DNA of 64,000 bases from Hepsetus odoe (GCA_017165825.1 CM029384.1:19299158-19363157), one strand, 5' to 3'. Shown: positions 10,900-23,193, numbered from the stretch's first letter. Notes: generated by a model from the letters alone, not told the origin. Numbers and translations: made by a program.

Positions 10900-13480
10900 A
10901 GTAATTGTTTTCATAGCAATGTGATCAAGGTTATTTATGTTTATGGGTAATACTTAATGCATGTCTTTTTTATTTATTTTAGCTGCATAAATGTATCTAA
11001 TTGACTGAATCTTTTGAAGTAATTTCAGCAGAAAAAGGAAAAAGAAAATGGAATTTTACAAAGCAGATCCTTAGCTGTTGGCAGTAAATATTTCCTAGGT
11101 AAGGATTGTCAAAGACATTTAATTATATAACAACTAGGAAGAATTCTCAATAATAGAACAAAATGATTTTAATATTCACAAATTTTAGAAATTACATGTA
11201 ATAATTATTTAACAAGGTTATACTAAGAAGGAAATAGACTAAAATGACGGTTCACTGCATCAGGAGGATGTGAGTGATATGAGCTCCTCAAAGATTGCCA
11301 AAGATGTTTCCTTGTTTCATTTCTCTTGTTGCAGAAAAACACATATTTGTGATATGGATAGCATAGTAAGTTTTCATTATTAAGTGTCTTAATTTACTTT
11401 TATCTAGTTGTCTATCTCTTTTCCATGCTTATGTCTGAATGATCATGCTATGCGGTTCTAGTCTAAAGGCAGGAGTTCAACACGGTATGGTAATTTCTCT
11501 GCTTAAACACACCCCAGTTAATTAAAAGCTTATTTGATTTGTTTGAGCAGGAAAGATGCCAAACTGGACACTCATGACTAAACGTTATTTTATAGTTATT
11601 TTAGAAGAATTTAATGTATTCCATTCCAAGCACTTCCTTGAATGAAAATGGAGTAAACACTTTATTTGGATTAATCCAATGGGCACCCTGGTTTATCTAT
11701 CCATACAGCTCATAAGCAGCACCAGGTATCCAAGGTACGCTCTCTATCTCCTTTAACCCTTACTTGTCATTTTGCAGCCAAGTTGGGATCCTTTCTCTTC
11801 AACCAATCCATCTGCTTCATTTGCCAGCTTGATAGTGACTTGTTTGATGATAGATCTCCTTTCTTCCAGGGTAATCACCAATTCCCTCTAGTCCACTGAT
11901 TCTTTTTGGGCTGTGACACTCCCCTTGCATGTCTCTCTGCATCTAATTGCTACCAGACTTAAGAAACGACCAGTTTTCTTATCTGAGTAGATGTAGCTGT
12001 AGCTATATGCAGGATGTGTGTGCTTGACCCTAACCCAAAAATGACCCCTTTCTGGATGAACCTGTCTTTGCCTGAGAGCAGATACTGCCAGCTGTACAGC
12101 GTCAAACAGTGCATCTTTTTGCCTGTTGAAAAAGATGAAAGCTACAGGTGAGAGAATGGGGGACCAATCCAAAAGATGGGCTAGGTCCAGGAATAAGGCA
12201 TGTAGATTTTTTTTACTCCATTCATGCACACGTTCACTTTAAATATTCACTTTCACATCTGTTTTGATATGTCAATAAAATTGTTCTCTTTCAAGTGAGT
12301 TGTTAACCTTTTGAGCAATTGTGCTAAAGAATGTCTTACTTTTAGCTTTCATTAGACTCATTTTTTACAGTTTAAGGCATCTGTTACCTTTACAGCTCCA
12401 CCCAATCTTCACCAGTTGTTTGGGATAGTTTGCTTTTTCCATTCATTCGTATTCACTGGAACCACAATACATTTGGAGCATTCTTGCTTAGTTGGTAAGG
12501 AACTTCGTATAGTCCAGGAGCTGAAGCTGTTCTTGTCCTCCTTACTCCTTTCTCTACCTTGCTGCACTTTGGGGACTATCATCCAGCTGATGTTCTCGTA
12601 AGAAACAGGTGGCATTTCTGGAGGTATCCCCTTCTGCTCACATCATGAGTTGGCGGTGTGCATTGTTTTCAGTGTGACTTCCAGCTCCTTCCTTGACACC
12701 TTTAGTAAACCACTCTTTTCATCTGTGATAAGTCCTTTCACAACTCTGATACTTGAAGAAGGAAACTCTTGGCCTCCCCTCTTTTTGGCATAAAAACACA
12801 GAGGAAATTAATTCAAAATTGTTTGGGCAATTGGAGCTAAAGGCAAAAACTGGGGTTTAAAGCTTCTTAAGTTGGACCAGGATGCACCATGTAGCAAAAT
12901 AAAACAAAGTACAATATAAAGTTGCGGTGAAAGATGAAGCAGCAAGAGGAGGTTTCTTTTTACAGTAAATGCTCAGAAATATTGCATGCACACTCTGAAG
13001 ATAAAATATTATAATGAGAGTGTAAAAGGGCAAAGCTGAAATCATTCCATCTTGCCTGGAAAAAGGGTCCTATAGCAGAAAAGTGCAGAAGGGCACTTAC
13101 TGTGGCACTGTGGCACCTACCTGTCAACATTGATTGATTTTAATAAAAATAATCATAGATTTCTCTTCAGCACAATATCTATACTAAGAACAATGGAGTA
13201 ACTGAACCACCGATACCTGCAATCTTCAGGAGTGAAAAGTCCATTGACCTTTTAAACAATAAAATTAAAAAAATAATAATTTCAAAAAATTCAAAATATA
13301 TTTTTTTTGTTACATGACACAGCTGATACAGAACAAAATTTAGCTACAACAAACAGGCTATTCTACTTCAATCCAGTTCAACAGGCCAACCTTGTTTAAA
13401 TTATTTCCTCATCCAAATATTTTACTTGCATACTTGATTCAGTACCTTTAGCTTACTCAAGGTAGTCAAACCTTAACCTT
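10900..13480 (-). other. Intergenic, decayed ORFs of unknown origin
   Basis: No host gene is recognised. Minus-strand open stretches at 11888-12229 (113 codons) and 12409-12615 (68 codons) read in the same direction as the retroviral remnant at 19.5-23.4 kb and may be retroelement debris. I find no diagnostic motif, so the origin is unassigned. Confidence 0.3.
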
Positions 13481-13840
13481 AAGTTTATACCAAAAGCTTT
13501 TAAATTAGCAGTAATAACACCTCTGATAAAGAAACATTTTCTTGATCCATGTCATGCTATTATTGACCTATTTCAAATCTACTATCTATATCTAAGATTC
13601 TAGAGAAAGTTATGCTCATAATAAAACATGTCATGTTCATATTTGCATGAGAATAACAATTATGATAAAATTACATCTGGGCACTGAAGCAGCTAATGTA
13701 ATTATGCTCTGAAAAAGATTCTACATACATGTTTTGTTTGACCATAGTGTGGTATTTGACACTACAGACCAGATTATCTTCTTTGATAGGCTAGAAAACC
13801 TGGTCAGACAGGAAAAGACTTAACCTGGTTTAATTCAAAC
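13481..13840 (+). mobile_element. Decayed L2-like LINE, RT fragment
   Basis: Nucleotide blocks echo the L2 RT at 62.8 kb: 'tcta.gattctagagaaa' (the SKILEK region), and 'gtatttgacac...cagatta', corresponding to the AFDTVDH box. Many frameshifts and stops. Confidence 0.5.
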
Positions 13841-13894
13841 TAAGTGCTAGTTTGAAACAGCTTGATGTCGAGCTGATTGTTCTCTTGCCATGGA

Positions 13895-14700
13895 AGATTA
13901 GGTGCAGGTCCCAGTAACCATTCGCTTGGTGGTTCACAACACCTGTGCTAAATCCTTGATAGGCAATTGCTGCCCTGAGTTCTTATTCCCTTTTCTGATA
14001 ACCTGGTGTGCTAAAGAAGTGGGTTTTTGGTGGAAGGCACAAATGTGTTGTGACAGTCCTCTGCTTGGACCTCAGCCAGTAGCCATCGAAACCCTGAACC
14101 ACAGAAATTGTGAGGTGGGTCAGGCCATCCACATTGGTATGCCCTGACCTTAGGGGCAGTGATGCACATTGAACTGGTAGTCTTGTAGCTCAGGAAACCA
14201 CAAGGTCAGCCTAACATTAGTGTCATTTACTTGGGCCAGAATGGTATTGACGTTATTGCAGAAGCAAAGTGTCGCATTGGGTTTTGGCCCCATCACAAAG
14301 GGGCTGGACCAAGGACTCCAGCTCTCTTTGATGATCCCTCAGTCTTGCATATGAGGTACCTTCTCTTTGACCCTGTAAGGCTACTGGTGCACCACACTTC
14401 CAGCGGTGGTGTAGATGTTGTGTTGGATCAAATGAGTCCTGTCTGGGGCAATAGAGAAGACATCACTGGTCAATGAGCTCACTTACAACCTGGTCCTGGA
14501 GACTGTTGAGGTCTTAGTATTGAGGTCTTACTATTGTAAGACTTACTTACAATAAAGTAATAGTTGTTGGTGACTTTAATATTCGCATTGAGGACTTAAA
14601 TATTGACGTTGAGGATTTATTGAAATTAATCTTTACATCAATTCTCAATTTACATTATTGGGTTTCAGCAGACAACATAACTATTATTCCCCAGAAACAA
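13895..14700 (+). mobile_element. Degenerate retroelement sequence with endonuclease-like motif
   Basis: At about 14560-14600 a short reading 'VIVVGDFNIRIED' matches the GDFN motif of LINE apurinic endonucleases (L2 type). The preceding 600 bp contain two 81-codon open stretches (13902-14147, 14231-14476) that I cannot assign. Confidence 0.4.
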
Positions 14701-14714
14701 TGATCTCAGAGCAC

Positions 14715-15255
14715 TTACTCATCACAGTTTGTTCCACCACTGAGGAGCCAGGACTGAGAAGAGTCTTGATGCATGTCTTCCTCTTTTCTTCAACAGTGGG
14801 AGTTCAAGGCGAGCAGTGCTTGATGGTCTAAGAGGACGAGAACAGACACGTTGCTTGATAAGTGCAGTCAAGTACGAGGGTGCAAGACTGTTAGTAGCCT
14901 TGTAAGCAAGAGTTAAAGATTTAAACCTGATACAAGCAGCCACAGGGAGTCAGTGTAGGTCCCGCAGCAGAGGCGTGGAAGAAGAAAACTTGGGACAGCT
15001 GAAGACGAGTCTTGCAGCAGCATTCTGTATCTGTTGTAAAAGTATTGTTGCCTTCAATGGAAACCTGCCAGAAGAGAGTTACAGCAGTCCAGCTTAGAGA
15101 TGACCAGGGACTGGACCCGCAGCTGGGTTGCCTGGGTGGTGAGGAAAGGATGAATTCTTCAAATGTTGAAGAGAAGACGTCTGCAGGACCTAGAAAGATT
15201 AACGATATGAGAGGAGAAAGTTAGCTCACTATTGAATGTGACACCCAGATTCTAG
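14715..15255 (-). mobile_element. L2-like LINE 3' coding fragment
   Basis: Minus-strand reading includes 'RFKSLTLAYKATNSLAPSYL' and 'RHASRLFSVLAPQWWN', nearly the same as the plus-strand L2 copy at 33840-34060. Frameshifts separate the upstream part (about 15000-15250). 5'-truncated. Confidence 0.85.
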
Positions 15256-15338
15256 ATGGGAAAAGAAGTGAACCTCCAAAAGAGATGTCTCCCATCCTCC
15301 ACAACCCTTAGTTTTACTGAAAGCATCCTGGACATCCA

Positions 15339-15588
15339 TCCATCCATCCATCCATCCATTTTCTGCCGCTTGTCCCAAACGGGGTTGTGCTGGTGTCCAA
15401 CCCAGCGCACACAGGGTGAGGACGGGGGACGCACCATGGACAGGTCGCCAGCCCATCGCAGGGAGGAGTGAGACGGGGACGGCACCTTGCTCAAGGGTAC
15501 CTCAGGGCAACCCATTGGGAAGGGGTTCAAACCCTGATTCTCCGATCACGAGGCCAATGCCCTAACCACTAGGCCACCACTGCCCCAT
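15339..15588 (-). mobile_element. tRNA-derived SINE with GGAT tail
   Basis: Minus-strand copy. The head is at about 15588 ('ggggcagtggtggcctagtg') and the body has 'ggtacccttgagcaaggtgc'. The 3' end 'tttgggacaagcggcagaaa' runs into a tetranucleotide tail seen as 'catccatccatccatccatc' at about 15335-15358. Confidence 0.85.
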
Positions 15589-15589
15589 G

Positions 15590-16210
15590 TCCTGGACATA
15601 TCAACACTTTTTAGCTCACCATCTGGTCCAGAAGAACCAGATAATTTAGCTGAATGCTTAGAGAACACCTTTTGTTCCAGATTACATAATATAGCACCAT
15701 TAAGGCACAAAAGAAAAGAAAAATACCTTACTCAAAGGTTAACCAATCAAAAAAAGTGCTCTAAAGCAAAAGGCATGGAAATCACCACGTCTGCTACCAG
15801 AAACAGATATGGATAGCCCAAAATGTAATTCCAACAGAGATGTTAGCCTACCTTAACTTTAAGTAAGACTAACAAAAGCTCCACTGACTCAACAGAACCA
15901 CCACTATTAGCTAATTGAACTCCCAGTTACAGACTCTAATGGACCGCATTTATAATAACTCACACATTACCTGAACTCATTGCTGAAATCTATTAACTTG
16001 CACTTTTTCTTTCTTGTTTTCCTTGATTATCCGGTGTCAACCAGAGGAGGATGGGTTCCCCTTCAGGGTTCATCCCAAGGTTTTTTGCTCCAGCCTTAGA
16101 GAGATTTCCTTGCCTCTATCGCCTTTGGAATACTCATTAGGGATTTGGACCCGGATTTTGTAAAGCTGCTTTGTGACAACAGCAGTTGTAAAAGGATAGT
16201 TAGACCAGAA
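15590..16210 (+). mobile_element. Decayed L2-like LINE segments
   Basis: About 15600-15900 looks like the endonuclease-RT linker of fish L2 elements, rich in Lys and Ser and broken by stops. About 16035-16200 holds 'gtcaaccagaggaggatggg' and 'gctgctttgtgacaac', sequence I associate with fish L2-type 3' UTRs; a related segment lies at 18036-18240. Confidence 0.5.
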
Positions 16211-16412
16211 TGCAGCTCCTAGAGAAAGCACTATGTTACGATAGCGCTCCACTGCTAGGGGAGGCCATCATACCAGGAATGAGCAATGGTGCGATCGTGA
16301 CATCATCTTTAATGGACTTAAAACGGGGAGGTAAACAACATTCTGCACCTCAGTCTTGCTCTGCATCATTTCATGCTCAATGTCTTAGGTAATGTACTGT
16401 GTTTATTCTGTT

Positions 16413-17150
16413 TTACTCTTTTTGGAAACTGATGTTTTTCACCGCTGCCGTGATTACTCGTGGTCTTCCCCTTTTTCGCTGCACCAATGCTAACAAGCTA
16501 ATCGCTAACCTTTTGTATCTTTTTCTTCCTCCTCTTTGGTCTTCCTCTTTTCCTTTTTCCATCCTCCTCCCAATATAAACCTCATCTCTCTTCTGGACAT
16601 GTCCAAACCAACGCAACCTTGCTTTTCTAACTTTGTCTCCATAGCATCTAATCTAAGCTAATATACTAATTTCTAATCCTGTCCATCCCCGTCACACCCA
16701 ACAAAAATCTCAGCATCTTTAACTCTGACATCTCCAGCTCTGTCTCCTGTCTTTTTGTCAGTCTCCAACCTGTACAACATAGCTGATCTCACTACTGTCC
16801 CGTCAACGTTCCCTTTTACTCTCGCTGGTACCCGCCTATCACAAATCACTCCAGCCACTCTTCTCCACCCATTCCAACCTGCCTGCACTCTCTTCTTCAC
16901 CTCTCTTCCACTCTTGCCGTTACACTGAACTGATGCTCCCAAGTATTTAAACTAATCCAACCAGCACTCTGTAAAACCTGCACCCTGTAGGCTAACAGCA
17001 CTGGTGGCAGTTGTTGACCCGGGCCTTGACCGATCAGGTATGGAATTCTCTTTCATTGTCCACGTATTGATTTGGCAAAGTTTTACACCGGATGCCCTTC
17101 CTGAACGACACGAAGAAATACACTGGTTTGTGCATCCCTAGTTGCTGGGT
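16413..17150 (-). mobile_element. RTE-like LINE 3' fragment
   Basis: Minus-strand translation contains 'QAGWNGWRRVAGVICDRRVP' (about 16800-16870) and 'RWFGHVQKRDE' (about 16590-16615), both matching the near-complete copy at 32.6-33.0 kb. Stops and frameshifts throughout. Confidence 0.85.
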
Positions 17151-17279
17151 TTAACCCTTTTGTATATAGCCTGTAAATAAATGATGCCTAACAGCATGAA
17201 CTAGACTGCTATTTTCTTTTATGAAAGTTTATGGTGGAGAGTCATAACACACTAGATCTAGAAAATTTTATTATGTTAG

Positions 17280-18330
17280 TCCTTTATTATCGAAACTTAA
17301 AATTCTACTATTGACTTATAAAGCCCTTAATGGCCTTGCCGCCAAGTATGAGCATCCATGCTCTCAAATTACAAATCTCTGCAGTCACTTAAATCACAAG
17401 GAGCTGGCTATCTACTAGTTCCCAGAGATTTTAAAATTACAACAGGGGAAGATCCTTTTTCCATCTTTGGAATGGTCTTCCAGGCATCGTCTGGGACTCA
17501 GACATGGTATTTGTCTTCCAGTCTAGAATGATAATCTACTTGTTTCATCAGTCTTTAAGAATTTAATCTCCCTGACAGTTAAAAGTGCACATCTAAGGGT
17601 TTATGGACACAGAGGATTACAGTAAATTGGGATGTTGGTGCTGTCATCCCACCATTCTCAGGAGATCAGTCAAGATGTTGACGGTAATGTGACAAGCTAC
17701 ATCAACATGAATCACCTGCATTTGCTGCTGCCACAGTCTCTTTCGAACTGACCCTCCTGCAAAGGATATAATCTATTTGTGTTATCTTCCTACACTCTTG
17801 TATCTCACCCTGTGCTCCTCCCTCTTCTTAAAATAAGTATTTAATCTAATCTAGACTAACCAAAGCAACACTGAATCAAACGGAACTGCTGCGATTAGTT
17901 CAAAACCCATTAATGAGTCCTTAACTACAGACTTGAACTGCCCTCTTTTCTACTAACCCAGTCAGTGGCAGTCAGTGCTTATATCAGTGCCTGTTTAACT
18001 TATAAAAATGTCACTTCTTTTTCCATCTCAACTTTCTGGTGTCAACCAGAGGAGGATGTGTCCCCCTTCTGAGTCTTGGTTCTTCCCAAGGTTTCTTCTT
18101 CCAAATTTCCTCCAGGAATTTTTCCTTGGCTCTGTCACTTTTGGTTTGCTCACCAGGGGCTCTCCCAGATTGTGTAAGCTGTTTTGTGATCACAACAAAA
18201 AAGATTTCTCTGACATTCACATCAGCTTCTGGTGGCATCTCAAGTATTTAGGGCAAACCAGTCCAACACCAAAGTCTCTACATTTTTTCAGTCTGTTCAT
18301 GTGATTGTATTTTTTTCCAAGTGTCAGCCA
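17280..18330 (+). mobile_element. Decayed L2-like LINE 3' end
   Basis: 'LLTYKALNGLAAKY'-like reading at about 17310-17350 matches the L2 'LLLTYKALKGLAPIY' box at 63.85 kb. Downstream at 18036-18240 is the 'tcaaccagaggaggatg.gt' 3'-UTR segment also seen at 16038. No intact frame. Confidence 0.55.
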
Positions 18331-18644
18331 GGCAGGTGTTATGAGGTTCCAAAATGCAAGTTGTGGAATTTCTAAGCAGCCTGACCACCCTAATAATTTA
18401 ATTTATGAATTCTTACAAAATTGTTTTTATTATGGCCTGCTGTGACAATTGTTAATGGCTTAATATTTATATTATTAATGCTATTCTTTTTAGTGTTAAA
18501 GAACTACATTTACCTGCATAGGGTAGTTTTTGATTATTTTGTCTCTCTGCAGTAGCCGTACCCCCAGTGAAGCTTCGACACCTAAACTAATATTTTTGAG
18601 TAACATATTTAGCCTATAATGAAGTGAGGAAAAAGATAAGTGTA

Positions 18645-18649
18645 TGTGT

Positions 18650-18716
<67 letters not shown>
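18645..18716. repeat. GT then TA microsatellite
   Basis: About 40 bp of GT-rich repeat followed by about 25 bp of TA repeat, next to the left end of the Tc1-like element. Confidence 0.9.
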
Positions 18717-18721
<5 letters not shown>

Positions 18722-18730
18722 ACACACACA

Positions 18731-19288
18731 CAGTACTGTGTTTTAGGCAGGTGTGGAAAAAATGCTGTAAACAGAGAATGCTTTCAAAAATGGAAGTGTT
18801 GATCATTTATTTTCATCAATCAACAAAATGCAATGAATGAACAAAAGAGAAATCTAAATCAAATCAATATTTAGTGTGACCACCCTTTGCCTTCAAAACA
18901 ACATCAATTCTTCTAGGTACACTTGCACACAGTTTTTGAAGGAACTCGGCTGGTAGGTTGTTCCAAACATCTTGGAGAAGTAACCACAGATCTTCTGTGG
19001 ATGTAGGCTTCCTCACATCCTTCTGTCTCTTCATGTAATCCCAGACACACTCAATGATGTTGAGATCAGGGCTCTGTGAGGGCCATAAAAATTGATGCTT
19101 GTTTGAAGGCAAAAGGTAGTAACACCAAATATTGACTTGATTTAGATTTTTCTTTTGTTCAATCACTTTGCATTTTGTAAATTGATAAAAATAAACAATC
19201 ATTATTTATATTTCCGAAAGCATTCTTTATTTACTGCATTTTTTCCACACATTTTTTCCACACCTGCCTAAAACTTTTGCACAGTACT
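18731..19288 (-). mobile_element. Non-autonomous Tc1-like element
   Basis: Ends are inverted: 'cagtactgtg.tttaggcagg' at 18731 and its complement ending 'cagtact' at 19288. The minus-strand ORF at 18864-19202 keeps only the transposase C-terminus, including 'WPSQSPDLNIIECVWD', where the last Asp-Glu region of a DDE enzyme sits, and 'FLQKLCASVPRRIDVVLKAK'. The DNA-binding half is missing. Confidence 0.8.
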
Positions 19289-19291
19289 TAG

Positions 19292-19527
19292 GGTCATTTT
19301 CTGCTGCTCGTCCCAAGCGGGGTCGCAGGGGAGTGCTGGAGTCCATCCCAGCTCACACGGGGCAAAGGACAGGGGACACACCCTGGACAGGTCGCCAGCC
19401 CATCGCAGGGAGGAGCATGACTGGGACGGCACCTTGCTCAAGGGTACCTCAGGGCAACCTATTGGGAAGGGGTTCGAACCCCTGATCATGCAGCCAACGC
19501 CCTAACCACTAGGCCACCGCTGCCCCC
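19292..19527 (-). mobile_element. tRNA-derived SINE joined to Tc1-like end
   Basis: Minus-strand full copy with B-box 'ggttcgaacccc' (complement at about 19470-19482) and A-box near 19500-19518. Its 3' end abuts the Tc1 terminal repeat with no spacer. The same junction occurs inverted at 22607. Confidence 0.85.
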
Positions 19528-19528
19528 A

Positions 19529-22296
19529 TTTAAAGTTTTTGTTCCTGCTAATGTTATCAATTCCCTCAGATGTGCAATTTTTATTGCATAGTCTTCAGTC
19601 CAGTCTGCACTAAATCCTGTCATTCCTAGGAATGTCTGTCCTACTCTGTCCATCTGTACTATTGTCATTGGTTGTGATGCCTTACTGCTTCCTACCAGCT
19701 GTAAAGGTGCTATTGCTTTTGTCCCATGTGCCACCAGTCGTCCCAGATATTCTACCTGTAGTTGACAATATTGCAACTTTTCTAGTGAGAGATGGAGATG
19801 GAGATATGGTCTAGAGAGGAGAGGAATGAAAGTGAGTAGGTCAGAGACAGAATACATGAGTGTGAATGAAAGGGAGGAAAGTGCAGTGGTTAGGATGCCA
19901 GGTAACAAAGGTGGAGGAGTTTAAATACTTGGGAGCAACAGTTCAGAGTAATGGTGAGTGTGAGGTGAAGAGAGGTGAAGAAGAGAGTGCAGGCAGGTTG
20001 GAATGGGTGGAGAAGAGTGGCTGGAGTGATTTGTGACAGGCGGCTACCAGCGAGAGTAAAAGGGAAGGTCTACAGGACAGTAGACCAGCTATGAGAGTGA
20101 GACCAGCTATGTTGTATGGGTTGGAGATAGTGGCACTGACAAAGTCAGGAGGCAGCGCTGGAGGTGTCAGAGTTAAAGATGCTGAGATTTTTGTTGGGTG
20201 TGACAAGGATGGACAGGATTAGAAATTAGTATTTTAGAGGGACAGCTCAGGTTATATGTTTAGGGGACAAAGTTAGAGAAGCAAGGTTGCATTGGTTTGG
20301 ACATGTCCAGAGGAGAGATGAGGATGCTGAAGATGGAGCTGCCAGGAAAGAGGAAAAGAGGAAGACCAAAGAGGAGGTTTATGGACATGATAATAGAGGA
20401 CATGCAGGTGGTATGTTTGAAGGAGAAAGATGCAGAGGACCGGAAGAAATGGAGACGGTTGATCCACTGTGGCAACCCCTAAACGGGAGAAAGATAAAGA
20501 AGAAGCTAGTGACACCTTAAGTCCCGTCCACCCCCCCCCTCCACTAATTTCTTGAGAACTTTAATGGAGTCTTCTTGACATTGCTCTACTGTGGGAAACA
20601 TAAGATTAAATCATCTACCTACTGTAGCATTGTGCTATTTAGATCTAATTCCTCTAGATCCTGTCTCAGGGCTTGATTAAATATGTGAGGGGAGTGTTTG
20701 AATCCTTGTGGTATCGTACTGCTTGCATCTGTATGTATATACGAATAGATACCTTGACTCTTCTGCTACTGGAATGCTAAAAAAAAATGCAGAACACAAA
20801 TATATTACTGTGAAGTTCTTAGCACCTGGTGGAATGTTCATAAGAATGGTATGTGGATTGGGCACTTCTGCTTGCAAATCTGCATTTGCTGCTCTTAGAT
20901 CATGCACCAATCGCCACTTTGTTTGATCTGCTTTTTGTAATGGAAGTATAGGAGTATTATATTGGCTTCTCATTTCTAGAAGTACTCTTGCTTCTGCCAA
21001 CCCCATTATTGTTTTCTCTATTCCCTGCTCTGCTTCTAGTTTTAATGGATGCTTAAGTCTCCTTGATAGCTGTATTCTAGGTATCAATTTGATCAGTACC
21101 ACATCTGTCTCATTACTCAACCAAAGTTCTTCAGGAACTTGCTCAATCATTTGTTGCTTTAGGGAATCTTCTTCCTTCAGCTGTTCATTTGCTTTCTTAA
21201 ATAATCATCTTAAAGTCTTGGAATTACAAGTCTTTGACCATTGCCTGTGGTATTGCTGTCATTTCCAATTCACACAACACTTTGACCATTGAATTATCTT
21301 CAGCATACAGTATCAATGGATTTGGTGTTTCTTTCCACTTCATTTCTCCTTCTCCTTTAACCATGGGTTCCTTCGTTTCAAATCCCTCATTTATCAGTAA
21401 TGTCACATGAGGTCTTGCTCTTTCAACAGCATACTAGTCTTTGATGAGTTTCTCTACTTGAATCTAATCCTCTACTTGAAGTGCTACTCCTTCTGTCCCT
21501 ATCACTGCACTCTTAGCTCTAAGGTTAACTCTTGCTTCTGCAGTCCTTCTAAGCCATTGTTCCTAACTTTTCTGACCTGTGAAGGTTAATGGCATAATTT
21601 TAATTTATTTGAATTTAATTCATCATGGGTGCAGTTTTGTCATTTACCTGAACCTTCAGAGTTAGCTCCTCTACTTGCCAATAAGAACTGACCCTACCCT
21701 GTAGGACTCTCTGGGCCTCCCAACATCGATTTTGCCCACCCCAGAAATTCACTGGGCCAGAGTTTTGATTTGGTTCAGGCCAGTTAGGGTTTTTATTCCC
21801 TCCTGTCTATGGTTGTCCTAAATTTGGAATTTGCTGTAACTGTTCTTGACCCATACCTTGAGTTTGTCAGATCGCACATCCCAGTACTCCTGGAACTGAA
21901 GGAGTTGTGGACTGTGATGGATATTAGACTCCATTCATTTGCTGAATGGTGATACAGGATTTTGTGTCAATTGCATTTGAGATGCCTGTATAGACAACAC
22001 ACCTGCAGCTTGAGTCTTTTCCCTTTTTTCTTAATTTTTCCTGTGAGTTCTCCCTGTTGAAGCCACCTTCCTCAGCACTTCTCTTTCTTGCTTTTTGGTT
22101 CTCTTATCAGTCTGTCTGTATTTCTCCACAGCATGAACCACATGAGCCACAATTTCCTCACATGTCCTACTACATCTTCCATTTTGCTTTTGATGTTTTG
22201 GAAGACCATCCAGGACCAATGTGCGAAAGATCATGTTCATGAGGTTGTCTTGGTTTGGGTCACTTCCTGCTCTCTACTTCTTTTTCATACGATGTA
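19529..22296 (-). pseudogene. Endogenous retrovirus gag-pol remnant
   Basis: Minus-strand fragments resemble gammaretrovirus-type pol. 20677-21150 covers RT fingers and palm, with 'KWRLVHDLRAANA' and a 'LCSAFFFSIPV' catalytic-region segment. 19550-19781 gives the RT thumb/connection with 'LQYCQLQVEYLGR' and 'FLGMTGFSADW'. Upstream, 21160-22250 holds gag/protease-like remnants with stops. The YxDD position (about 20609-20620) reads stop-V-D-D. An RTE-like LINE interrupts it at 19789-20505. Non-functional; no LTR was found in place. Confidence 0.75.
19782..20512 (+). mobile_element. 5'-truncated RTE-like LINE inside the retroviral remnant
   Basis: The body 19789-20505 matches 32421-33170 of the near-complete LINE, from the RT 3' part to the 'cccctaaacgggag' end and AAGAAG tail. 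It is flanked by 7-bp direct repeats CTAGTGA at 19782-19788 and 20506-20512, a classic target-site duplication. It splits the RT reading frame of the older retrovirus. Confidence 0.9.
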
Positions 22297-23193
22297 CAGT
22301 ACTGTGCAAAAGGTTTAGGTAAGTGTGAAAAAATGCTGAAAAAAATTTAAACAAAAACTTTAAATGGGGGCAGCGGTGGCCTAGTTGTTAGGGCGTTGGC
22401 TGCATGATCAGGGGTTCGAACCCCTTCCCAATAGGTTGCCCTGAGGTACCCTCGAGCAAGGTGCCGTCCCAGTCATGCTCCTCCCTGCGATGGGCTGGCG
22501 ACCTGTCCAGGGTGTGTCCCCTGTCCTTTGCCCTGTGTGAGCTGGGATGGACTCCAGCACTCCCCTGCGACCCCGCTTGGGACGAGCAGCAGAAAATGAC
22601 CCTAAGTACTGTGTTTTTAGGCAGGTTTTAAAGTTTTAGGCAGGTGTGGAAAAAATGTGTGGAAAAAATGCAGTAAACCAAGAATGCTTTCGGAAATATA
22701 AATAATGATTGTTTATTTTTATCAATTTACAAAATGCAAAATGAGCGAACAAAAAAAATCTAAATCAAATCAATATTTGGTGTTACTACCTTTTGCCTTC
22801 AAACCAGCATCAGTTCTTCTAGGTACACTTGCACAAAGTCAGGGATTTTGTAGGATGTGTATGATTTTGTATATGTTTTACCAAAACCAGTTTTACCAAA
22901 CAGGTGCTAATGATCATCATTGTCACACATAGGTTGAAACACAGTCATGTTTAGAACAACCTACCAGCCGAGTTCCTTCAAAAACTGTGTGCAAGTGTAC
23001 CTAGAAGAATTGATGTTGTTTTGAAGGCAAAGGGTGGTCACACCAAATATTGATTTGATTTAGATTTCTCTTTTGTTCATTCACTGCATTTTGCTGATTG
23101 ATGAAAATAAATGATTAACACTTCCATTTTTGAAAGCATTCTTTGTTTACAGCATTTTTTCACACCTGCCTAAAACTTTTGCACAGTACTGTA
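22297..23193. mobile_element. Tc1-like element carrying an internal SINE
   Basis: Outer ends are 'tacagtactgtgcaaaag' at 22297 and 'cttttgcacagtactgta' at about 23177-23194, flanked by TA. Inside, 22613-22840 and 22930-23193 repeat the left and right parts of the element at 18731-19288, including a transposase C-terminal fragment near 22950-23040. It inserted into the retroviral remnant, whose minus-strand sequence may resume after 23194. Confidence 0.7.
22367..22607 (+). mobile_element. tRNA-derived SINE
   Basis: Nearly complete: 'gggcagcggtggcctagttg', A-box, B-box 'ggttcgaacccc' at about 22413-22424, body to 'gggacgagcagcagaaaatg' at about 22579-22598. Mirror image of the SINE at 19292-19527, including both junctions. 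Confidence 0.9.

Noticed and set aside
11888..12229. 113-codon minus-strand ORF
   Set aside because: No domain recognised and no splice partners; kept only as possible retroelement debris.
19470..19520. tRNA-like A-box and B-box at many sites (e.g. 19500, 22413, 38680, 52710)
   Set aside because: They belong to SINE heads; no cloverleaf with a complete anticodon arm and acceptor stem is formed, so no tRNA gene is called.
19782..20512. CTAGTGA repeats as a short regulatory motif pair
   Set aside because: Their exact position at the LINE boundaries makes them a target-site duplication.
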